Assembly: GCA_942486035.1 (NCBI GenBank) | Contig: CALNXK010000335.1 | Coordinates: 242,001 to 306,000 of the forward strand | DNA: 64,000 nucleotides | Reading direction: 5' to 3' | Origin: Porites lobata | Taxonomy: Eukaryota > Cnidaria > Anthozoa > Scleractinia > Poritidae | Shown here: positions 34,101 to 49,100 of the stretch, one piece after another | Position numbering within the stretch: the first letter of the stretch is position 1 | How the letters are laid out: the number at the start of each line of letters is the position of its first letter | Position numbers and translations under genes: made by a program | The notes under the pieces: model-generated | Told to the model about the DNA's origin: nothing | What the model saw: the letters and a program-made list of their open reading frames with translations, nothing else | The model's database searches: none

Positions 34101-37100
34101 ACTGAAGAAATTACAGCAGAGGCAAGGGATCAGACTTTCACCGTGAATACGCACAACAGATTTGCAGTACTTGACCCTCAGTTTCCAAAGAGACAAACAC
34201 AGGTGTTTAATGAGCAATCTACAGCTACAGCAGCGATGACGAGAGAACATTCAAACAGTTCGGATGTTCAGCAGACTAGGGAAGCCTTTATAACCATGAA
34301 GCGCGGAAGGAGACTAAAAAGCAACCTAAGGCGCAAAATGGCCCCATGCTCATGATCGGCGACTCCATCTTAAGAGGAATCCAACACTGAAGAAAATTTT
34401 GTCCTCAACGACTTGTCAACAAGCAATATGTACTAGGAGCAACAAGAGAAATGAAACAGCATATTGAAGCAATGGTGGATAGGAATGTGTAGGATCATAT
34501 AATTGTACATTCCGGAACAAACGATGTTGATAAACTCAGAGTAAACGACATAGCTATGAACATGGAAAGCTGCGTAATTACGCTAAAGCGACGATGGCCG
34601 AATGCACAAATTGCTTTGTTTGGTCTCACATATGCCCCTAAGGGAAACAACACAAAAATTGACGATATTAATTACTGCTACGAGACAATCTGCACGGAGC
34701 ATAGCATCACCTACATAAATAATCAAAGGGTGACGGTTGCCACATTTGGAAACATAGATCCTGAAGTATTCTTTAACGATTTACATCTCCACAACAAAAT
34801 AGGGACCAAGAGACTGATAACGAACATTAAATCACGCATAGGATTAAGAAGAGAGGGCAACAGGGAACAAGCTAACAGGAGGCAGTATAACTCGTCAAGG
34901 TTACAAAATAGAAGATGGCATTCGAGGCAGTACAATTGAGAGTTCCCTCCTTTACAAGCACTAAACGCCCTTGCTGACTACTTTAAAAAGCACCATCCAA
35001 GATAAGTGCTTCATGCATATTGAAAAACCATGGTTCGACGAGCAATGCAACATAGAAAAAGAAAATCTTAAGTCATTAGGGAGGCATATCTCACGAAACC
35101 CGAACGTGGAGGAATTGAGATCAAGTCTACACAAGAAAAAAAAAGGCTTTCAAACATCTATGTAGAAAAAAGAAACGCCAACATAATAATCGGATAATTA
35201 AATGTATTCATCTCAGCAATGCTAAAACTGCATGGAGACAACTTAGGAAATTATTCAGCCTGCGCAAATCCAAAAATATGCAAAAAAAACACATCTGATG
35301 ACTTAGGGAAGTTTTACAGTTATTTTAAAAAGTTGAACGCACGAAAACAGCAAAATGAAGAGAACATACCAACAAGATCAGAGGCCTTGGGCCCCCTAGA
35401 TTATGAAATATCTGAACAGAAACGGTAACTGCTATCGACCTCTTAAAACTGGAAAGGCCCCGGGAGTAGATAACATTTTATGTGAGCTGCTCAAACATGG
35501 CCGAAGGAGGCCTTAAAAGGGCCTCTCACAATCCTTTTCAATAATATCCTAATCAGTGGTAGGTACTCTACCGTGTGGAGTCATGGCCCAATTATACCAA
35601 TCTTCAAAAAACCCTGAAAAAAGGTGATCCGTCCAACCCAGTGGGAAAGATTTTTACCTCAATAATGAATAACAGGTTTTGTGACTATCTAATTGAAAAG
35701 GGCATAATTACTCCGGAACAATGTGGCTTCCGAAAAAAACATGGTACACAGGATAGTATTTTCATTTTAAAAGCACTAATAGACAAATATGTTAAATCTA
35801 AACCCAAGAAATCAAATAACCTTTTATTCACCTGCTTTGTTGACTTCAGTAAAGCATTTGATAGTACCCCCAGGGGGAAACTGTTTCAAAAATTGAGGGT
35901 AGCGGGCGTAACGGGGCGTTTCCTTGAGATTTTACATTCAATGTACTCCAATGATAAATCAACTGTGAAAATGGAGAATATGTTAACACCTGCCTTTCGA
36001 TGCCATACCGGAGTAAAACAAGGTTGCATGCTCTCGCCAACCCTTTTTAACCTTTATCTCAGTTACCTTTCAGAGGAACTTAAGGCCAAGAACCTAAATG
36101 ACGTAGAACTAAACGAGTTACCGTTAAGTTAATTGTATGCTCTACGCGGATGACTTGGTCATATTCTCCAAATCAAAAAACGGACTGCAGGATTATTTGG
36201 ATTCCCTCAGTGAATACTGTAAAGAAAACGACTTGTCGGTTAACCTTAATAAAACTAAGGTGTTAATTTTTAATAACTGCGGGAGAACCATGAATAAGCA
36301 CGTATTATACTATAGAGGCAGTAAACTTGACAATGCTAGCAATTAAAAATATCTTGGCCTACAATTTAGTACTTATGGGAACTTCACGTACGCTAAACAG
36401 GAAATAAAGAAGGTTGCCCTTAAAGCTTTGCAAAAACTCAGGAAGGAAATGGGCGACCATTTCAGAGACGATGTACAGCTCACAATGAAAATTTTTGACA
36501 CGGTTATTACCCCAATACTCACGCACGGAAGCGAGGTCTGGGGTGTTAATCAAGACGGAAAGCTAGAAAATGATCCAATTGAGTTTGTACAAACAAAGTT
36601 CATTAGGTGGCTATTGAGAGTTAACAAATTCTGTAGCTCAAATGCGTGCAGATCGGAGGTAGGCCGTTTCCCAATACGAACGAAGACAAAGTGCAGAGCC
36701 ATTAAATATTGGCTGAAATTTTGTGAGCCGGAACACCAAAATAAACTCTCTGGAATAGTATTTACAGATCAAATTGGTCAAGACAAAAAGGAACTTTGGC
36801 CAAGCAAATTGAAAGGGCTATTAAATCTCGCAGGTCTTGGCGACATATGGTCAGCGAAAACGAACACTCCCGCAACCATGAGCTATATACGACAGAGACT
36901 CTTAGACATAGAACAGCAAACATGGATTAGCGAAATACACAATAATGAACGAAAGGACCCGCAACAAAAAAACAAACCAGGAACTTTTAGGAAATTTAAA
37001 CTTACCCATGACTTCGAAAATTACCTCACAAATGTAAGAAACATCAATCATAGAGTAGCAATCACAAAGCTAAGATTAAGCAACCACAAACTAGCAACTG

Positions 37101-40100
37101 AAACTGGGCAATACGTTAAACCCTATCAACCACCAGACCAAAGAATCTGTCCATTATGTAAAACTGGATTAGAAGACGAGGAGCATTTTTTAATGAATTG
37201 CATAACTTATAGGGATCCTAGGAGAGAGCTGTTCAATACGCTAAAAAAGTAAACTAATCTTTTTCTTGACTCTATGACTCCAAGCTCTGCTTTTGCAACG
37301 TTGATAAGTATGAAGCAAAGAGAGAAAACGCAAAAAATTGTGGCTAAATACGTATGTGATCGCTTCCGCGAAAGAGAAAGAAGCGTTAGATATAACCTTG
37401 TCTAGTTGTATAAATTCTACAAATGTACACCTCTGTAATTATTGCACTAAAATCTTTGTTATCGTTGTAAACACATGTGTCTGTAGGTAGACTGCGAGCA
37501 GTCTCTCTTTTTCTTCCGGTTTAGTAAGGGGAGTGCACACGCGCGCGCGAGCGGCGAAGCCGCGAGACGTGGCTCTCCCATCTCGCGCCATCAGTCTCGC
37601 GCGTGGCCATTTGCGTGTCTCGCGTTTTGCTCGACGGACTAAAGAAAAAAGAGAGACTGTTCGTAGTCTAGTCTGTAGGCGCTCTGTTGATAATAAAGCA
37701 GCTATCCTATCGTATCGTATCCTATTCTACGGGAAGGCTCCGCCAAAAAGGGATACCTTTCTTAGCGTTCAGGTATATGAAAGGGCAGGGATTTCACTAG
37801 TTGAAGCATATGAAAGGGTTTGGGAAATCTGTGATTGCGGATTGTGAAAGGACCTACAAGGGCTGACAGGCGCAGTTTGTGGCTGCAAAAAGAGTAAACC
37901 GATGGTACTTTTACAAAATATAAAGGTTATGCAGCGTTACAAAGTAGTATGTGAAAGGGGTACCATTTTTCAATGACAAGAATACGAAAGGGATATCTTT
38001 TACCCCAAAAATGGTATGTGAAAAGGTAAGGGGTTTGATCTCGGATTAGAGCCTCCTGTATAAAATTGCGTTAAAATTAGCCCGCAGTGCAGGCGTATTT
38101 TGGGTGGGCGAAACCTTGTTCGTGTTCGTAATATTGTTGTAGCCACCATCTTTGATTTATGACAGTGGAAGATTGGGGAGAGTAGAAATATTAACCCTTA
38201 CGGAAGGCGCGAGGACTGGCCCCATCTCCTTCTCTCTTCGGGAGGTTTCAACATTTCGCGAGCAAATTGCGCGCTCAAAGAAAACGCGTGCACTGCAGGC
38301 TACGTTAAATTATAAGTTTCCCCACACACACACACCCTTTCTGAGTTGTCCAATCTTTTTAAAGCCATTAATTTTAAGATGTTTCATTGTTGACAGGTTG
38401 AATAAATAAAACAAGTGTAAGTTTTATTGCTTTTTTTTTCAGATTTCTCGACGGAAACAGAATCAAGGAAATCCCTGAAAGAGCCTTCGAGAATTTGATA
38501 TATCTTAGCATAATGTACGTAACAACTGAATCATAAGCATCATTCATCTTGTTGATGCCTTTCTATTGTTAGCATTTGTTCTTAATTTACTCATTACTTT
38601 ACTTGTCATTCTTCACCTAAAATCCAGGTTTTTGTTCTCTTTTAGCTTGCTTCAAAATAACAACCTAACGAGAATCCCTGATCAAGCATTCAAGAAGCAA
38701 AGCCGTCTTCGAGTAATGTACGTACGAAAATGACGGCCTTTGGCAGTTGTCACTATTCGCTGTACCTTTTGTACAGTAACATGGGAGCACCATAGGTTTA
38801 GGGTTATTTTATTGTAATAGAAGGAACCTGTTTCAAAAATGCCCTAAAGCTTTTGAGAAACAAAATATTGCATATTCTTTCGTAATATGGAAACATCTTG
38901 TGGTACCCACACAAGCAAACGCTGATCAGCTATATAGATTGAGTGAAAAGATGAGGGCTCAAAATACGTACGCTGGACCAAAGTCGATTTACACAGTGCG
39001 ATACAATCCCACCAATTTATTCAGTTATAATCCTAATTAACATCATTGGCTAGACATATCTCTTTAAAGCACTATACTAATGTTTATTTATTTTCATCAA
39101 CTTTTCAAGGCGCTGATATCAGTTAACATAAGAACTACTAATATTTAGTTCCAGCTAAAGTCCTAAAAGCGAATGCTCCATTCAGAAACTTATAATTAAA
39201 AACAGCAAATAAACTTTAAACCAAGAACTTTAAGCCATTACAAAGAAGTCTACAAATTTATATATCTACCAAACATTAGGAGACCTCTACTTACCAATAG
39301 AAGGAGGAGGAGGGTGATTTAAGAAAAAGTAATCTCGCAAACAGGCCTAATTGAGCTAGGTGAAAAGAGTATTGTGATGCAAGTAAATGCTAGGGATGTG
39401 TTGGTAATTTTTCCAACCAGAGATAGTCAATTGTTTTCCAGTTTGCAACATTCGTTGTCAAAATCCATCGTGAAAGAGATGCCTATAAGGTTGAACCCTT
39501 AGTTCGCTAATGTAAGATCGATGGAAATAACGTATAGCAGTAGGCGTTGCTGATAAGACCAAGGGATTGAAGAGGCGAAAACAACAACATGCGTTTGGTG
39601 TCTGATAAAATTTTCCATTTTCGGCGTTTCCTTAAGAAGCATAAATTAAATTTGGAACTTACGTTAAAGAAATTACCAGCCACTCAAGCTTCGATTCACT
39701 CTTTCCCCGGTGAGGAGGAAGATCGGACCGAGAATATAGCGGTGGAAATCCAGCCTATTCTCAGGCCCAATTAATTGCTTACTAAGTTTGTGGATGCCAA
39801 ATTCATTTTGCATAGCGATGTTTTATATAATTACATCACTTACCGCGACTTTTTATTTGGTTTTTGAACCATGGGTCATCCTTTGCAGATTATTCGGGTA
39901 AAAAAGGTTACGGGCAATCTAAATTTCTTATGATTAATTAATACACCTTATTCCAAAATGTTGGCAACAATATCGCCTGTTTACAGGGAGGTGGAGGACT
40001 TCGGTAGGTGAGGTAACCCGCTTAGGTGGGATAACCCCCCTGTCTATGTAATCTCTCATTTTAATTTGAATCAGGAGCCCATTTCCTGGACGAGCAACCT

Positions 40101-43100
40101 CCACAGCTTTTTCACGGACCAGTTTCTTTTCAGAACGGTTTTGGTTCGAATTTAGAATATCCTTTAAGTCCCACAAACCAGTCAGCAAAACCTACAGACC
40201 TAACAAAATTTTTTTCAGTTAATGACGCTACGTTTTCGTTTTTGATATCTTTATACTTCGAACTGCGTTCATAGCGAGGTGGATATTCCATTTTCGCTTG
40301 AAAAATCGCCCTAAAATGTGTCTAAAAATAAACGGTCCGTAAAAACGCCGTGACATAGGCCATGTGTGGGAGTTGCTCACTCCGGGTTATGGGCTGCTGT
40401 ATGAACACGTTGACACGATAGGTGGGGTCACCCGCTGAGGTGGGCTGTCCGGTCTGAAGTGCTGAAACAGTGATAATTTGTTTAATTGAACAGACTTCTT
40501 TAAAATAAATACATATTTTTATTTTTTTGACGAAAGACAGAACGTGAAACAAAAACCGCGAATTCTTTGGAAACACGGAGTTGTTCCCTTTGACGCATGC
40601 TCATTTCAGTTAATCTTACGCGGAGCGTGCGAGGAGCGAGCGGGAAAAAGAAAGAGGACGAATTTTGATCGCCCCTTTTTTACTTATTGACAAGTTTTTT
40701 TCTACTGAATTTTATTAGAGAAACGTTTTTATGTAGTTTGAATTTATTTTCATGTGCTCAGCCGATATTAATTGCGTGGACTAGTTGCTTGAAATTAATT
40801 ATTTCCAAAATATATTATTTTACTGTGGTTATATACTTCTGCCGAAACAAACACTTTGAATGAAAAAATACATAAGCTTACAATAGCGAAAGAAAAGAAC
40901 ATTGAATTAATTATTTTAGAACTCTGATTTACATAACCTAGGTCTTACTGAGAACAATTCGTGATAATCTTACCGCATCATGAACCACAGTAGTCCACGC
41001 AATTAATATCTACTGAGCACATGAAAATAAAATTCAAATAAAGAGTTGAATCTCGAATTTTGTTGGGAGGGCAGGCCGGCGGGGAAGCGTTTTACCGGCT
41101 TAATTTATTCTCTCAACAATGCACTAAAGCGATTATAGTAAAACTTAAATTGAGATGTTTACAGTGACATAATTTCCTACTCAAAAAGGTAATTTCTGGG
41201 ATTGAACTTTGACACAAACTGACCTTAAAAGTCTCTAAAAAGAAACCCTGCTCCCTCACTTCTGATTCCTACCCGAGCGAGCACGGCACCCACAAAAAAA
41301 AGCAAAGTTTCCTTGCTTGAAGGTGTCATTTTTTTCTTAGAGGGGTAAGTTAGTATTTTTTCAAACTCTTCCTTTGCAAATTTGTCCGTTTACAGTGTAT
41401 TTTCAGTTCGATGACACCAAATTAATTACTGAATTTTATGCGACGATGGCATGCAGCAGCCAAGTACCCCCCTAAATCACTCTATGTGCGTGCACCGCAA
41501 GTAAAAATGCTTTCCCTCAGCAACGCGAAAAATAGGTCAGAGGGCCCAAGTCCAATTGGGACCTCATTAAAAAGCTAGCGTTTTTGATAGTAAAAACTCT
41601 TTACCCCAAATTCGAAGCCGACTTTAGACAATTTTACTTGAAAACCATTGTTTCTTTAAACAGAATGATGGAATCTTTCAAAATAGATGGTGAAAACATT
41701 ATTTTGAAGACATTCAAAGACCAGTTACCCGCTTTTGCGCGTAACTTTGATTTCTATTGATGGAACTTTTAAGACCCTTGCTTCCAGTGATTGTTAAACT
41801 TCTTTGTTCAATGTTCTTTATATGGACTTTTTTGGCTGTCTGACCAACCAAGACCAAGTGACGCAGCATGTGAACGTTTGTAGAATCATAGTGATATAGA
41901 TTGTTTTAGCGCATTTTTGATCGACAGACGGGCGAATTGACCTTAAAAGGTTAACTCTTCTTGCTGCTTTCTTGTAAGTCGTATCAAAATACATGTATGA
42001 TGTATAACGCTCAGTTTGATTTAGGACTAGGTACTTACGCGAAAACTCCCTTAACAGAGATATTTAGTTCCTTTTCTTGAAGGTTGATTCTTTATAGTTT
42101 CAGTCTTGCCATCAGTTTTCAGGTTGATGATCAATTTACTATCTTCGAGCCAAATTTCTACGATGATTCTAGTTTCCAATATGATTTGGTGTGGACTGTC
42201 AATGTCCTGTTGAAGGGAGACTGAAGTGTCAGTGTTCCCAGGAAAAAAATGACACTAGACGAAAAGGTGGCGTTATCAGCGAATATATCAACAATAGTTA
42301 AAGGTAGATGGTTAATGAAAGTAAGAAATAAAAGGGGGCGTACAATGCTTCCTTGAGGGACCCAGTGTGTAGCACTGACTAAAGTCGAGTTGGGGCAGTT
42401 TATGCGGACATACTGCTTTCGATAAGCAAGATTTTCTAAACAATTGTAAGTTAATAAAATCATGGATTTGATATTCCTTCAGTTTAGCAAGAAGAAGGTC
42501 ATGCCTTATTAAAGTCAACGCCCATAAGACCAGCCGCATTATTTTTGTCAATATCAAAGAGCAACTGGTTCTACTTTAAATTGGATCAATGCAGTTTGGA
42601 TCGGTTGAATTCTCTTTTTCAAAAACCGTACTGCAATCCATACAGCAGGTTATACCTAGAAAGGTACGAGTACACTGAGTCATAGATAGGCCTCTCAAAG
42701 CTCTTGGATAGAATCAGAAGAACCAAAATTGGACGATAATAAGAAAATCCGTGAATGTCGAAAAATTGTGTTCTCCGTTCTTACGCGGACAACCTCTTAA
42801 AATTCCGCGTGGAATTTTGCACGCCAAGCAAAGTGAAATACAAACGTTCGAGACCATAAGGATTTTTTGGCAATTTTTGTTTGCCGCTATCGCCCTTCCT
42901 TTAAATAACAACATTTGTTTGTCTGTTTGTTTTTTCAGAATGCTTTCAGATAATCCAGTGGAGATTATTGGATCAGATGCATTTACAGTTCCAGGAAATG
43001 ACCTATTAGTGTAGGTTTTTGATGTACTGTAATAGAGGAAAATGATTCTTTCCTTTCCTTTTTGCACTTGACTTTATTTTGTAATATATGATTTCTGGAC

Positions 43101-46100
43101 TAAATCCTTGGTTTCCAATATTATCTATAAGAATTCTAGAATATGCGCTTGTTTTCCAGAACGTTTTTATTGACTCCATAATTGAGCAAGCGGCTCTAAA
43201 AACTCGAAAGCTTTTTCTATTTCAACTGCTGCACTTCAATTTAGATGTAAACCCGCTTTCTTTGCATGAAACCTACATTCTTTCGCTATATTTCGCATTG
43301 CTTTCTATGTGTGTTATTTTTTGTCCTGAATGATGTCACGTTCGCTAACGTCACAAATCATAACGATTACCACAAAATCCGATAACGTGATTGTTGAGGA
43401 TTGATCGAAAAAAAGTTTATTTACTTTTTTCACGAAACTGAGAAGTGTAGAGCAAAAACGAGACAGGTGAGTGTTTCTTCCTACTTCTGGAGTGTTCTAG
43501 CCTCTTTCTAAGCGCTTTACAACAGAATAGAGCACAGTCAAGGCTTCTTTATTTGTTTTATGATAAAGAATCCATTAAACTCCCCACGCATTGCTTTCTA
43601 TTTCCCAAAACAAACTTTATTTTCACAGCGAACCAAAGTGTCGTCAGCAAATTATACTCTCATAAAACATGCTTAAATTAGCCAATCACAATCCTTTTTA
43701 TAGAATGGCGAAATCTCGGATTTGACGGTGAGGGTAAAAGAAGGAATGAGTTTGCGGAATGGCATGTGGCATGGCTTGGGGAATGACATAACTATGCGGA
43801 ATTTAATTTATCGAAAATGGTGCAAACAAATAAATTAAACAGAAAAGCATGCGCGCGTCTCTGCCGCACCTTTTCTGGTGCCAATTTGAAGGATCAACCG
43901 CTTTGCCGGTCCATTTATTACTGCTATTAAAACAAGGTTAAAAATTGAAACACAGCTGATAGTTCAAGTTCAAGATCAAGTTTATCAAAAACACTTTGGA
44001 TACATGCCATAATTAATCCTTGTCCGCAAAGTAAGCTACTGCTAATCGAGGCGGGAAGGAAAAGTAAAAAAAGTTACAATAATATGGCTGAAACATAACA
44101 ATGAAGTTAAATTAACAAGACAGATAATACATATATTTCAAAATAGGTAAATGAAACAAGGTATGAATGAGATTAAAGTGACAATTTCATATTTACCAAA
44201 TATGTCAATAAAGTACGCAGGCCAACATAAGTATCCTCCTGTATCAAAATATCCAGTAGCCGACTCTGTAAGGTATTCTTAAATTTATATTTAGGTAGAA
44301 CACGATCACTGTCGGGAATACTATGCCATATTTTTGCACCAATTCTTGAAAAGGAGTTCTTTACTTGGTCCGTTCTCCAGTGCCTTATATAGAAATTGCC
44401 AGTACACCAATAGTTGATATACACCGGTACTTGATAAGTCATTGATAACTCTTTCTAAAATAAACTGAAACGGTTCTTTACTGACTTCTCTTTTCCAGTG
44501 AAGCGCAGTGAAAGTACGAAAACATGTCAAGTTTAACCAGTCTTCTATCGAGTTTTTACTCTCCTCATTACATAGAAAATCATCGTAACGGTAGACGAGG
44601 TAAAATAGAACGGAGGAAGAGAAAGGACACTGGGAACGAGGCTGGTAGGAAATGGCAGACTCGGTAGTCCCAGATTAAATAAACAAATATAAAGCCTCGC
44701 AGATACGTGCAGAAGTATCGTGTTGTAAATCTGTCTGGATTTTTAGGGGTATATAACCTCTACTTCTTGGCTAGACTCAAATCAAGGATGACTCTTTATC
44801 GTAACGCTAGAGGGATCTAGAGGGTAAGGAACGCTCGCTGAACGTGAGGTCGGGCTAGCTACAATTCTAGGGATTTTTTAATACGGTGAACGAATCAGAT
44901 CATATTGGAGACTAAATGAACGCCCCGAGTCAAACATTACTCTGTAATCCACAAATCGAGTGAAGCAAACTGCTCTCCAGTGTCTCCTTTCGACCTTTCC
45001 ACGTCACTTTGCACCTCCCTTGGTTCTGTGAGTGCCGGTGTGCGTTTGATCGTGAAAAAATGCTAAAAGTAGGAAGGAAAAAAAAAGAAAAGTAAAGAAA
45101 GAAAGAGAAAAAGCACACAAACTCAATTGCAAGGATTCGAACTCGTGCTTCTCCGCCAGCTGTTATTAGCTTCGCGCGCCTGAAACTTTACCACGCAGCC
45201 AAGGAAACGGAATACAAGATACCGTCGATCTCTGAATATTATGTCACGATCACGCGACCCACCGTCTGAAAAAGAAACACTTCTCACGTGGTTTCAAATG
45301 TAAATAAAGGTAAAAAAAATGAAGTTGATCGTGCAAATATCTTTTGCAGAAAAAAAGTTAAAGTAGAAGGGAGCCGGTGACCCTTCAAAACATCTCAAGG
45401 GCAGACTTTTGTGATGTAGTATCGGTGCTGCCATGCAGCCCGACTAATAAAGGCAAGCAGAATGTATTTGATGCTGTGCGAAAAAAGCTAATGGACCGTG
45501 AGAAATCAAGGAGTCCTTCCTGGCTTTTTGATTGTCACTGTTGTTGAGCCCGCAACATTAAAAAAGCGGCTGCTTGTGAATTGATTGGCGCCAAAAAAGG
45601 GCGCAATTTTCAGTTTAATTTATTTCTTTGAGTCATTCTGCTTATATTACATTCCGCATAACTATGTCCTTCCTCAAACCATGCCACATACCATTCCGCA
45701 AATTCATTCCCCCTTTTATCCTCGCCGATTGATTGTTTGAATAAGACAAAAGCTGTCAAAGCATCAAAGCTATCACAAAGTGAAACGGGCGAAACGTTCA
45801 GTGAATTTGAATGCATAACAAATGTACTTTTTACGTCCAAAATTAAGTTTCTAAAGGTAAAAAGTGCTTGAAAACCCGGACGAATTGCGGTTCACTAATG
45901 GACGTCGTTAAACATGACAATTTGCAATTGAAAGCAGCCTGCTTTAGCCTCGTATGGAGAAGTGCCCTTGAAAACTGAACCTGAAAGTAAGTTTACCAAA
46001 AAATTCTATAAAATAGGCCACTTCCGAGTTCCAAAAACCCTCCCTTTCAAAATGAGGCTAGGTGCACAACCTTTCTTGTGGAAATGAATTTTATTTGCAT

Positions 46101-49100
46101 GAGAATGAAAAATGATTTCCATATCAAAAGGCTGAGCACCTATCCTGGTTTTGACACAGACACCCGGGGGAACTCGGAACTGGCCTCTTCGCCGACGTTT
46201 TCTCAGAAGTAATGCTGTGGTCTCGCGATCGTGTTTTGAGCTAATGTTATGAATGAACAATAGCCCAAAATTAAAAAGATAGACAGAGAAGTTACTTATT
46301 GAAAACTTTTATTCAAAACTAAGTAGTTTATCGTTGAAAACAAGCAAAATCGGATGAGCGCATGGCAAAATTCAACACAAAATCCATCTATTTTGTAATT
46401 TTCTTTAGCGTCTATTACAAGCGTTTGTGAAACATTTATACATTACATAAATTCCCATTTAAAAACGTAATTTTCTTGACCATAGAGTAAAAAATGTACC
46501 TGAAAATTCTTCAAAAACTTCGCTGCCTTGGTTGAATTTCAAAACAGGACATCTTGCGCTTCGCCGGGAAGAAAACTGTTGTTGAATTCCTCAAGGGACG
46601 ATTTCGTAACCAAACGCTTTCTTTAGTCCTCAAAAAGAAAACTGAACATTCATTCGAACTTTCCCTCTCCATTTTTGTCTTTTAACGGTTTACTTTTAAC
46701 CCAATACCTAATGCCTATGGTGTGATTCACAGATGGCGTGACAGCTTTAACTCCGTGTTTTATATTCTTCGCATAAAACATGCTTTTTCAACCAGTCTTA
46801 TTGCGTGTTGTCTCCGGCGGAAATTTATTATAATAAATGATAAATAACAGGTGACTCAGGTGGAGATCTGTCGCCTTCTGACCCACGAAAACAAGGACAA
46901 AAATTCACTAAAGAGACAGTAGCGATAAAATAACTAAAGGAAGGCGAACAAGCAAAAAGGGCCGAGAATGAATTAATAATAGCAGATACTTTTCAAGATT
47001 AAACAGGTTTGAAAAGATAGAAGTTCGGTAATAACAATGAAATCTCTCAAAACCAAAACCACGTAAAATACAGTGCTTAGTGTAGATCATGATTTAGAGA
47101 TTTATTCATCAACCAATTCCTTTATTGTCAATAGTCCTATTTTTATGCCTTTTTAATTTTTTTTGGTATTCCAATTTAATACTGTTGCTGTTAATTCTGT
47201 TATTATTTTAGACAGGGAATAGTAAAACATGTGCTTAAGGGCGCTTTCCATTTGTCAGAACTGGCCGGCTGGGCCATTCCCGTCGTAATACGAATTTCAC
47301 TTTTAATCAAAACTATCCTGCCAGATCATCTCAAATCCTAAATAGCATGCACAAGGGAAATAGGTTTTTATCAAAAACTCTTGGAAAGAGCCTATTCCAT
47401 TTTCAAAATGGCCAGTCCAGCAATGGCCAGTTCTGACTTTTGGAGAGCGACTCAAGTTAAACAGACGAAATAAAAGGATAATACTACTTTGATGACCGCA
47501 ATGGGTGATAAATTAAAGTTCTTTATTCGTTATATGAGGGTCTCTCCCACTGATAATTGTTATTGTCAAGGTTGCCAACTAAAAGATGTGTCAGGCTTGA
47601 ACAAATTAAAAATGCAGGAGATGTGCATTTTCGCACTCTCTTTTAAGTCGATCCTTCTTCTCCTTTTTTCTAGCTTGAAATGTTTTTCATTTGATTGACT
47701 TTGGTGCTGCCCACCCTCTAAGATAATTTTTGTTTAGGAGAAAACTTTCAATTGCAGATACACTTATGATACCACCAAATCAAAACAGTGGAAATGCGGT
47801 GATCTATCATAATAAATGTTTCTTCCCTAATTTCTTTAAGATACGCGATACGAACAAACATAAAGACAGTTAGCCTTCGATCTTTCCACGGCATTCAGGA
47901 CACCTTCACGACTAAAATGTAAGTACACTTTCTACACTTTTGTCACGCTAAGACTTCATTCTTCATCGCTAAATGGCGGGTGAAAAGCAATTCAACTATC
48001 TCGTCTAGTGTTGTCACAAATGTGATGAGTCAAGAGCCATAATGAGATGAATTTAACAGTACGATGTGGAGAATATTTACTTGTCATGCGTACACTTCCT
48101 TATTCTTTTATTGTTCAGCTTTTGTTAAAAAAGTGGATACTATCAAGCTAAATAGTTGCAAAGAGGTTAATCTTTTAACTTTCTGTACAAAACAGAATAC
48201 CTGTAGTTTTCCTGCTACCCAGACTCACCTTGGCAAACGTTTGATTTTCCCCACTTCGTCGATGGCGCACAGGAGTAGGGACAATACACGTGAAGCGAAA
48301 CTTTGCTTAGCATTTTTCCCCCTTTCCCTCGCTGTTTTGCAGTTTTCTCTCGTCAAAACAGCTAGTACAACTGAATAGTTTTTTTTTTTTTTACAAAAAT
48401 GCTTAAAACGTGTACGTGTCCGTCTGTAAAATTCGTCTTTTCCCTTACTATTGCATATGAGGGTCCAGATTTAAGAGGAAATTTGAGGAATACGATAGCT
48501 TTCGCGGATTCACAAACAGAAAACAAACCCTTAAAAGAGGGTCTCATTAATGGGGTGGTGGCTTTTACGGTTATCGGCTAAAATTTTGGCTCTTTCACGG
48601 CGATCGGTTAATGTTTTTCAGTTACGAATAACAAAAAAGTGAAAAATTAATTTCTTTTGTTTCAAAGAGTTAAATATTAATAAACGTGCATTTTTTGCAT
48701 CTTCAAAGCAAAATTAAGGTCTTAGGATCATCTCGGGATAAAAGGAAGCTATTCGTTTGAAAAATTTAACATTTGATAGATCATACTTTTCCATTTTATT
48801 CCATTTCTAAGAGTGTTTTACGCATATAAAAATGTCAATAGTCAATTTAAAAATAATCTTTGTGAGAAAGCAAAAGCAGACACGCGAACGCCTAACTCAA
48901 GGCTGGGAGGGGGGGACATTCATTTGTATCAGAAATAGCCGTTTTCACACTAGAGACGGATTTTTCATGACAGATGGGTTATCCGTTTAATAATTCGCGT
49001 CGATAGGAAGTACGTCTTAATTTGAAAATGGAATGGTTTTAATTTTGAATGAACCATCCGCCTGACTTTACCTGCCAATTTTGACGGACAGTTTGAAGAT

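Larger units (their letters stand above)
43715..45735. mobile_element. 2-kb inverted-repeat element or pair of inverted repeats
   Basis: The segment at 43725-43815 (TTTGCGGAATGGCATGTGGC and CATAACTATGCGGAAT) is repeated inverted at 45645-45730 (ATTCCGCATAACTATG, GCCACATACCATTCCGCAAA). A further weaker pair, TTTCTGGTGCCAAT at 43872 and ATTGGCGCCAAAAAAG at 45584, continues the arms inward. The interior holds an antisense LINE fragment and a tRNA-like sequence, so it is composite. Confidence 0.55.

Noticed and set aside
41650..41760. Possible extra LRR exon after an AAACAG acceptor
   Set aside because: The open frame lacks the LRR consensus and has no donor in the phase used by the other exons.
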